Positions 51,301-60,300 of a stretch of DNA of 64,000 bases are shown here, piece after piece (position 1 is the first letter of the stretch; each line of letters starts with the position of its first letter). A program made the position numbers and the translations under genes. The stretch is from Protea cynaroides (Eukaryota; Streptophyta; Magnoliopsida; Proteales; Proteaceae): the NCBI GenBank assembly GCA_028583415.1, contig CM053266.1, positions 45,588,726 to 45,652,725 on the forward strand. The letters run 5' to 3'. The notes under the pieces are model-generated. The model was given only the letters and a program-made list of their open reading frames with translations, was not told the DNA's origin and did not search any database.

Positions 51301-54300
51301 ATCTTCCGCTTTGCCTCTCTTCTTTATCCATGGCGCCTGCTTTTATTACTGTGGCAAAGCTTTTAACTTCCAACAAAACCATTCCTTCTTTTCCAGCCAG
51401 AGGTCATCAGGTTTGCGAAAGAGTGCTTTAAGAATTAATGTAATGGCCACGAAATGGAAACCCACACAGTTTGTTCCACAAGCCGACAGAGTTTTGATTC
51501 GCCTAGAGAAGTTGTCTGAGAAATCAGCTGGTGGAGTGTTATTGCCTAACAGCTGTTAAGTTTGAGTGCTATTTAATGGGTGAAATTTTATCTGTTGGTA
51601 CTGAAGTGAGCAATGTGAAGGCTGGGAAGAAGGTTCTTTTATTGGACAATAAAGCATATAAGGCGGATTTGGGATCAGATGCAAGAGTAAGGTTTGTTGC
51701 AGAACACAGTAAAAGGAGAGAAGACAGATTGGGTTTCTTCAATGCTGGAATTTCAACATTTCTGCTCACATTCAATTCCTACAGTTCAAACCTGCTACCA
51801 GGGTGGATCTTGTCGTTGGAATTTGGCTTATCGAATCATCCCCACTTTGATGGTCTGGAACCTTAGCTCGTGTTCACTCTGTTTCAAATTCTCGAAGGTG
51901 GAGGTGGATCGAAGGAAGGAGAATTTGTTGTTGGAAGAGGGATTTTATAGAAGAGAGACAAAATTACATTGTTACCCTTTGCTTTTTAGCCTTTAGAACA
52001 TGTGCTCATTCAAGTTGAGCGCAAAAGCGACCAAAAACGATTTTTGGACAATGCAATAAGAGTGCTTGACCCTATTATGTTTTTTGTGTTATTCTTGTTC
52101 TTTTTGAATAAAAATAAGCTTAAAAAATGATACCAAACACCTGCAAAAAAGAAAATGTGTCAAAAAAGCAATTACAAAAATGATACCAAAGAGACATTTA
52201 GTGTCTCCTTTTTGGTACTTGATCTACTTAGTTGGGGATGAAAAGGTCAATTGGTTTCTGACATGGCTCTAAATTTTGGCCGAAATATTTCGGTTTTTTT
52301 TTTTTTTTTTTTTTTTTGAAACACTGAAACGAGATGCAAGGTCAAAACCAAATAGTATAGGATTTGGTCCAAAATCATGTTTCGATCAGGTTTCGGTCAA
52401 AATCTCTAGTTTCAGAGGAAACGTGATCCAAACACCTTATAAAATATCAAGTTTCGATCATAACTTGTTTATATTGACCCTTGAAACTTGGTGTACTCTG
52501 AACTTAGAAGTCAGGATAGTATAAGAGCAGGAATAGTATATAGGAGTGACAGTATATAGCACACACCACTTATTTATGACTAATATCATTTAAGTAAATG
52601 AAATATATCTTTTATATTTCATTTACTAGATATATTTCATTTAGTTAATATTATTCATAAATAAGCAAACACCTCCCATTTGAATCTAATAAAAATAGTT
52701 TAAAATTCAAATTCCAAAAGGATTGAAAGTCAACTTTCCAGTTCAAGAACAAAAATTAGATTTTCGATCGGGGGCGATTTTCAACTTTCAAATGCTAGTT
52801 TTTTTCTCTAATCCAAAAATTTTCATAAATCTTATTAGAGTAAAGAATCATTAAAAACCAAGAGTCCACCAAAATAATCTTTTGTTTTGGTGTCTAAAAA
52901 ATTATTTCCACTCAGACAACTTTAAACATTATTCGCATACTCCGAACAAGGTTTGACCAGAACGTAACTCCTTCAATATAATTTGGATTCAAGAAATCTC
53001 GGATTTGTTGCAAAACTGATTATGCTAGCTTTCCAATAAATCTAACATTACTTGAATCCGAGTTATATTGAAGGAGAGGAGTTATACTCCGGTTAAAACT
53101 TGTTTGGAGTATGTGAATGTTGTTTAAAATCGTCTGAATGGAAATAATTTTTTGGATATTAAACAAAAGATTTTTTTGTGACAGACTCTTGGTTATAATG
53201 ATGTTTTACTCTAATAAGATTTATAAAATTTTTAGATTGGAGAAAAAGCTTGACATTTCAAAATTGCTCAATGTTCAATATCCAATTTTGGTTCTTGAAC
53301 TGGAAAGTTGACATTTTATCCTTTTGGAATTTGAATTTTCTACTATTTCTATTGGATTCAAATGGGGGGTATTTGCTTATTTATGAATAATATCTTAAGT
53401 AAATGATATTAGTCATAAATAAGTGCTGCCTATTTAACTATAAATACAATCCCGAGTTCCAGCGAACATTAGCAAACTTAGGTCCACATCACAGAATACC
53501 ATTTTGGATAGTTTTTTCTTACACTAATTGAGGAAATATATGTAAAAAGGGATGAAATAGACATGCAGCCCTGGAATCATTCAAGGCCAAGAGTTATTCA
53601 TTAATGGAATCAGTGGCTAGGGAAGGGATGGTTTGACATGTCTATCTACATGATCTGAAGGCAGCCATGGGTGTTGGTTATTACTCCTTTTACACTGTAT
53701 TTCTTAGTCCCCCCACCCCCCATGCGCGTGCGCGGGCGGGTGGGCGGTGGGTGGATAAGTAACAATTTTGTTGATGTTTGTAAATGAATATATAAGAAGG
53801 AAAACATCAGATACTACTGATGGCAGATTGCAAAGGACTTCCATTCCCGAAACATAATTTTGGCCTCACCACCCCTTGTTTTGCCAAATGATCTGCCTCC
53901 TCATTAGCACTCTTTGGTTTCCGAAGGGAACAAACTTGCATTTGAGAAGCCAAGAACTGAATGATTCTCTCCATCCACTCTTGACAGCTGTGTAGCTATG
54001 CCATGCACTGCTATAACCCCCCCCCAAAAAAAAAAGTATGATTTGATTGATTTCCAATTGCCTAAAGACATCTACAACATGAAATAGAAGTCGCGATCTG
54101 AAGACCCCGGCCCACCATCTTTTTTTTATGCCTATTATCTGCCAATATGATCTGTCCAGACATTCTGTTCCAGGCCTTTACACTTATGATTTTTCCATCA
54201 AATCCACTCCATTCTGAACTGACAGGTCTGTAGACTTCATCTTCTGAGCTAAATTCATCATGAAATTCCCTCCTTTCATACCCATGAATGTTTTTTCGTG

Positions 54301-57300
54301 CGGTTTTAGTTTTGAACCATCTGAATATCTATCCCTCTGCTGGACAATAATCCTTGGTCCACTCACAGCCTAAAATTTCAATTTCCTCGACCTCTCATCG
54401 ACTCATTCTTCACAACTTCTTATCCAGGTTTTCCTCCCATCCTGCTGCAGTGTAGTTCCTCCTTGAATCCTAACCTCGTCTACCTCAAACCCTTTAGTTT
54501 GCATGTCTTCTACTAGCTCTGAAACTAGCAGGTCTATTTCAAAAATCCCTACCTTGCTGGTAATGCTGATAAAGTTGAGGTTCTGTTATGATTCAAGAAT
54601 GCTGTCATCTGTAAAACCTGCTGGGAAGTCTCTTCTTATCATTTCTATACGCTAGCCCTCTCTATATAATAGCTCAGGTATAGCACCCAACCTTGCCTTA
54701 ACCAAAATTTGAAATCATTAGATATTTCCTTTTTCTGTTGCGCTTTAAAATTACATTACCAATATACACTTATGTGGACAGGGATTTTGTTTTTTTCCTG
54801 CTCACTGATTGAGACTTCCCTTTCAATGAAGTCCACCAGTGGGCGATAACAGTTCATTCTTAATCGATATCATTGCTCAAAAAATTACAATTTTTATGAA
54901 ACTCTTTCTTTTTGCCACCCCATCATCCATTTCCACCATCTTCCTGTTCACAGTTTCTTGTGATCTAATACCCTTTACAGTCACCCACCGAACAAAACTG
55001 TGATAAGTTCGTGTCCCTGGTGTCCTAAGTTTTAACTAAGGTTACAAGCACCTTCCAGTACCAGAAATATTCTCTGGAATACATCACTATTACCAGTTGC
55101 ATACTGCATATTACCTTAAATTTGAGTTATTGATTTTTTTTTTTTTTTTATCTCAGAAGAGAAACATATGTCAATATGAACTTAAGTACTTTTGTCTTCT
55201 TTCTCTCTCTCTCTCTCTCTCTCATGTTATCTTAATTTTTTTCATTGTGGTGTTCTTCAGGTCTGTTCTTGGCAGCTCAGTGGAAGATGATAAGACTTCT
55301 TTTCTTTCCAGAGAGGCAACAGTCCGGATATTTGAGGAGGTCCTGAAAAAGTTGATCCTATATCTGATGAACTCTTCTTTTACATGGGCAAAATATGCAA
55401 GTTCTTTAATATTATGCACTGGAGAAACAGATACATTGCCAGAATGTGAATCTTATGCTAGCATCCTTAGGATGGCACAATTCGCTCTGGAAGTTCTTGA
55501 GGGAAGTTTCTTTTGCTTAAAGACATTAGATGAGAAATGTGAGCTTGTTCCATGTATTTCAGCTGCCATATTTATTATCGACTGGGAGTTTAGCATGGCA
55601 ACACAGGTGACTTTGGTTGAGGGGTCAATGGCACCTGAGTATGTAGGTGATGGTGAAATGAGGAAAAAGTTTCATGTGAATTCTGATTTTGGTGAATCAA
55701 TTCATGCTTTTCGTTGTAAGATAAGTACTGAATTCTGGAAGAGCCTAAGCATGCATAGCCTGAAGAGGTTGGGAACTTTTTTGATTCAGGCTATCAGATC
55801 TGCCGTCATGGAGACAGATACCTCCCATATGGATAAGATCACACCTTTGTGCTGCCAATGGATGCTGGAAGTTCTTGATTTCCTCTGCTGGGACTGCATA
55901 CAGGAACAAAACATGCTAGACCAGCTGTTGGACAAAGGTTCATACTGGCCTTCATGGGTATTGCCAACCCTAAGCGGTGGATCAAGATCAGCCACCCCTA
56001 AACTGAAAGACACAGTAGGTATTCATGTGAATAATACATTTACATTTTTGGTCACTCAGATCCTCCGCGCCGCTTCCCCCCCCCCAAAAAAAAAAAAAGG
56101 TTGTCATGAATTTTGTTTAAAAATATTGCATTTTATGTTCTCTTCTGATTCTAGAGAACATTCAGCTTGGTTTAGCTAATGCCTTGAATATGTTCTATTT
56201 CCATAGCTGATGTTCCATGTTGGAGTTTTTTTGAAGTTCACTAATTTCCGAAATCTATCAGCCCCAATATTCTTGCATTCAATGGATTCTAATTTGATTT
56301 TGTTGCAGTTTATGCTTTTCCCTCTCTCACCCCAAAAATAGAAAAGATAAAATAGTTGAAAATGGCACATGGAATGCTCCAAAATCCTAGAGTAGGGGTT
56401 GTGGCTATATATTTCTCATGTATGGGCACACTCACCTTGTTATCTTGTATTAATAGGCTCATGCAAAAAATATCCTATGACTGTTGAAAACTGAGGATTT
56501 GATTTCAAGCAATGCTTATACACTGCTACGTAAGTCTGAATCCTTTGTAGATTGTGAGCTTCCACACGTTCATGATTCAAGAGACAGTCCTCTGAATATA
56601 AACTATTATTAATGGAGGGTTTATCCACCAAGATGCAGTAAAGATGGATTGCCACTATGAGGTGCTACTAAATAGAGTTGTAACTTCTATCTGTAAATTA
56701 TGGGATATACATACACTCTTGCTCTTATCCTAAGGGATTTTGTTACAAGGAGAGATCCCCAGATGAGAGCATACTTTGGTTTGTCTCCTGATTTTATTTA
56801 AAGATAGAACAGGCTGCAATAGAGACAAGTTACCCATGGGAAAAGCACAACCAAAAATAGGAACGACAACAATCCTCAATGACTTTAGCTGAATCCCTTT
56901 CAATTATTAAGTGCTAAAAATACCTAAACCAATTACCAGCTTCAAACCTCTTATAGAATTAGCTACACTTCTGGCCCATGCAAAGCCAGAATGAAATATG
57001 CTTCACAATACTAAATGTGCCATTAACTCCTGCTAGCCCCTGGTTTTCCACAGTACTAGCATCAAAATGTAGCTTTTCCAGGTCTCCCAGGAGGTAGCAG
57101 GATCCACTCTAGATATCAGCTTATGGGTTAGCTCTAGTAATAACACACAGACTCATATGGAGGTTAGTTTGCACATAGGTTCATTTTGAGATTTATTTTG
57201 AATTTTTTTGAATTGTTGCTGACCAAAAAACTGTAAAGATTGGAAGTCCTAATGCTATCATTGTTATAATCAGATGAGTGATAACTGATATATATGACAA

Positions 57301-60300
57301 ATGTTACTTTGGACAGACATCTAGACACCACCAGTTCGTTGCGTTTGTTGACAAGCTTATTTCAGCTCTTGGAGTTAGTAAGGTCATAGCTGGTTCTGTT
57401 TTGCAAACTGCTTCATCTTCAGTAGCAGAAGGAGCAGAAGAACTGGTTCAGTCACGTTCTTATTCTCGAGCATGGCTTGCGGCTGAAATGTTATGTACTT
57501 GGAAGTGGCAAGGAGGCAGTGCTTTGGGTTCTCTCTTACCTTTATTGAATGACTATGCAAAAAGTGAAAAATATGTTCCTGACAAAAGCCTCATAGATGC
57601 GATTGTCAATATTTTATTTGATGGGGCTTTACTTAATGGATTCAGTGATGAACTTATCTTTTCCAATATATGGGCCGCATCAGATGACGAAGTTGAGAGC
57701 ATTCAGGAACCCTTCTTGAGAGGTCTCATATCTTTGCTTTCAACTCTATTTATCAAAGCTAATGTATGGGGACAAGACAAGGCCATTTTACTATATGAAT
57801 CCCTTGTAGATAAACTTTTCATTGGTATGACAGTAAACAGAATTTGTTTGAGGATTCTTCCTTTTGTTATGAACATTATTATTCGACATTTACGCAGTAG
57901 AAGTGTGGAATCTGATGAATCTTGTGAAGATGCTCAACTTTATTCATTAAAGAAAAATGAAATACAAGATACTATGAGGAACTGGCTTCAAAGAGCACTT
58001 TCATTGCCACCTTTAATCACCTGGCAAACTGGGCAAGGTAATGACTGCTTTTTCCTTAGACTACTTTCTTTCCAATTAATAACAGAATGCAATTGTTAGC
58101 AGATTTTCCATTTGATATTTTGAGTGGACCTTAGGGATGGACCAGTGCATGACCCACATGGCCACATGTGAGGTCTCTTATCCACCATTTGATGAGTTAC
58201 ATCCATAGTTGTCAAGGCATCGCCTAGGGGAGGCGCTCTTGTGACGCCATGGAAAATCAGGTGCCTCGGTTGCCTAGTCAGACCTCCAATGCCTTGGTTC
58301 GCCTTGGCGCCTTCACAACTATGGTCATATCTGGAAATCTCCGAAAAGGGAACCAAATCAGGTGACAGTAGTAATAACCTCTGTCCATTCTTCTAGGCAT
58401 TGGTTTGGGGGGCCTGGGCGATGTAATTTGGAAAATGGTCCCTGGTGAGGATGCATCATTATGATGGTCCAAAATGATACAAATTTCACATGAAATTCCC
58501 TAGGTTTGAGCCTCAATTGGTGGTGCCACCTCATGCTTCCTACCTGTACTGGCATGCTGTCTTTAGAAAGTCCTAAAGATCTACCACGTAGACATTTTTG
58601 GTTTCATATTTGCATCATCATCTTGGTAAAGCTATCTTCTTATCTCATATTGCAGATGTGGAAGAATGGGTGCAGCTGATAATATCCTGCTATCCATTGA
58701 GTGATATTGGAGGCATAGGAACAATAAAAATGGCATTGCGGAGAGAGATTAGCCATTCGGAGGAAACAATGCTATTAGATTTATTGCGCAAACAAAGATG
58801 TGATGGTAATGCCTCAAATGCAACTGATCAGTTATCAGCAGTGCGGGTGATACTATCGAAGCTAATAGTAGTCTCAGTTGCATATTGCTGGAAGAATTTT
58901 GATGAAGATGATTGGGACTTTGTATTAGCTCAAGTACGGGGGTGGATTGAATCTGCAGTCTTATTGATGGAAGAAACAGCTGAGAACTTAGATAACCTTG
59001 TCACAAACACCTCTGCCTCTGATGAGACTGAAGTTATGGTAAAGAAACTGGAGAAAACCGTTGGGATTTCAGACCCATCTACTATGACCATTGCTAGAAA
59101 TGCCCTTTTTACATTCTCCCTGTTCTGTGGGCTTATTGAACACCAACAAGAAGAAAATACTGACCTAATTATCTCCTTGAAAAATGAAAAATGGGACACT
59201 ATTAAAAATAGGATTCTTGAAGATGTTCTGCGCTTATTCTTTGCCACAGGCATTGCAGAGGCAACCGCAAGCTCTTGTTGTCCTGAGGGTGCTTCTATTT
59301 TAGCTTCAACTCGACTTGCACATCTTCATTTCTGGGAGTTGGTTGCATCAAATGTTATTAATTCCTCTGATCATGTTAGGAATGTGGCAGTAAAATCAGT
59401 TGAACTTTGGGGTCTAAGTAGTGGGCCCATCAGCTCTTTGTATGCCATCCTTTTCTCCTCCAAACCGACTTCTTCATTACAGCTTGCCGCTTTCCTCATT
59501 CTTACGACAGAACCCCTTTCACATTTGGCTATCACCAAAGAGGATACTGCATGCTACTTGGGCGGTGATAGTACAGACAATCTGGTCATTAACCAATCTC
59601 GTTTTGATTCATCTGCAGAAGAGACTCTCCATTTCAGGGAGGAGATCTCTTGCATGATAGTTAAGTCGTCACTTGAAATTATTGAAATGGAATTGGTGGC
59701 ACAACACCGGGTAAATTTGCTGCAATCATCATACCTTTAATAGTTTTTGTTCCCTTCATTTCTCATTAACTCTTTCGATGTTGTACGTACATGGACTTTT
59801 TTTGTTGCATGTTGGGAGTTTGATATTTACAATGATTTATTTTTTCGTTTTGCAGGTAAATGTCTTCATTGCGTGGGCTTTGGTGCTGTCACACCTGCAA
59901 TCTTTACCATCATCATCACGAGCAAAGGAAAGATTAGTTCAATGTATACTTGATTCTGCTGATTCAATCATATTGCATGGTATTTTCCAGCATATTCCTT
60001 GGAAGTTTGGCATGGGCCATAATTGGAAGAAAGACCAGCTTCCAGCTGGAATATCAGAGGCTGCCACTGCAGTGGGACGAGCTATCACAACCGGATCTCT
60101 TCTGTTTGCAGTGGAATCACTTTGGCCCATTGGGACAGAACAAATGGCATCACTTGCTGGTGCAATATATGGATTGATGCTTCGTGTTCTTCCTGCTTAT
60201 GTTCGAGACTTTTTCGCTGGATTACGTGATCGTTCTACATCATCTACGATTGAGTCATTCACAAAAATATGGTGCAGTCCTCCTCTGTTAGAGGATGAGA

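Larger units (their letters stand above)
50630..52197. mobile_element. TIR transposon carrying two host-gene fragments (Pack-type)
   Basis: Ends: left GGGTCTCTTTGGTATCATTT (50630), right its inverted copy (52176-52197), identical over 20 of 22 bases, the mismatches being the two outermost. Both sides are flanked by TTA (50627-50629 and 52198-52200), the 3-bp TSD of PIF/Harbinger elements, whose TIRs also often read G-rich then TTTGGTA. No transposase. The 1.5-kb interior carries an FLS2-like fragment (minus strand) and a chloroplast CPN10-like pseudogene (plus strand). Superfamily is inference from TSD and TIR. Confidence 0.72.

Noticed and set aside
58096..58555. Overlapping minus-strand frames in intron 12
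   Set aside because: They cover a palindromic hAT MITE and its flank. No protein family was recognised.
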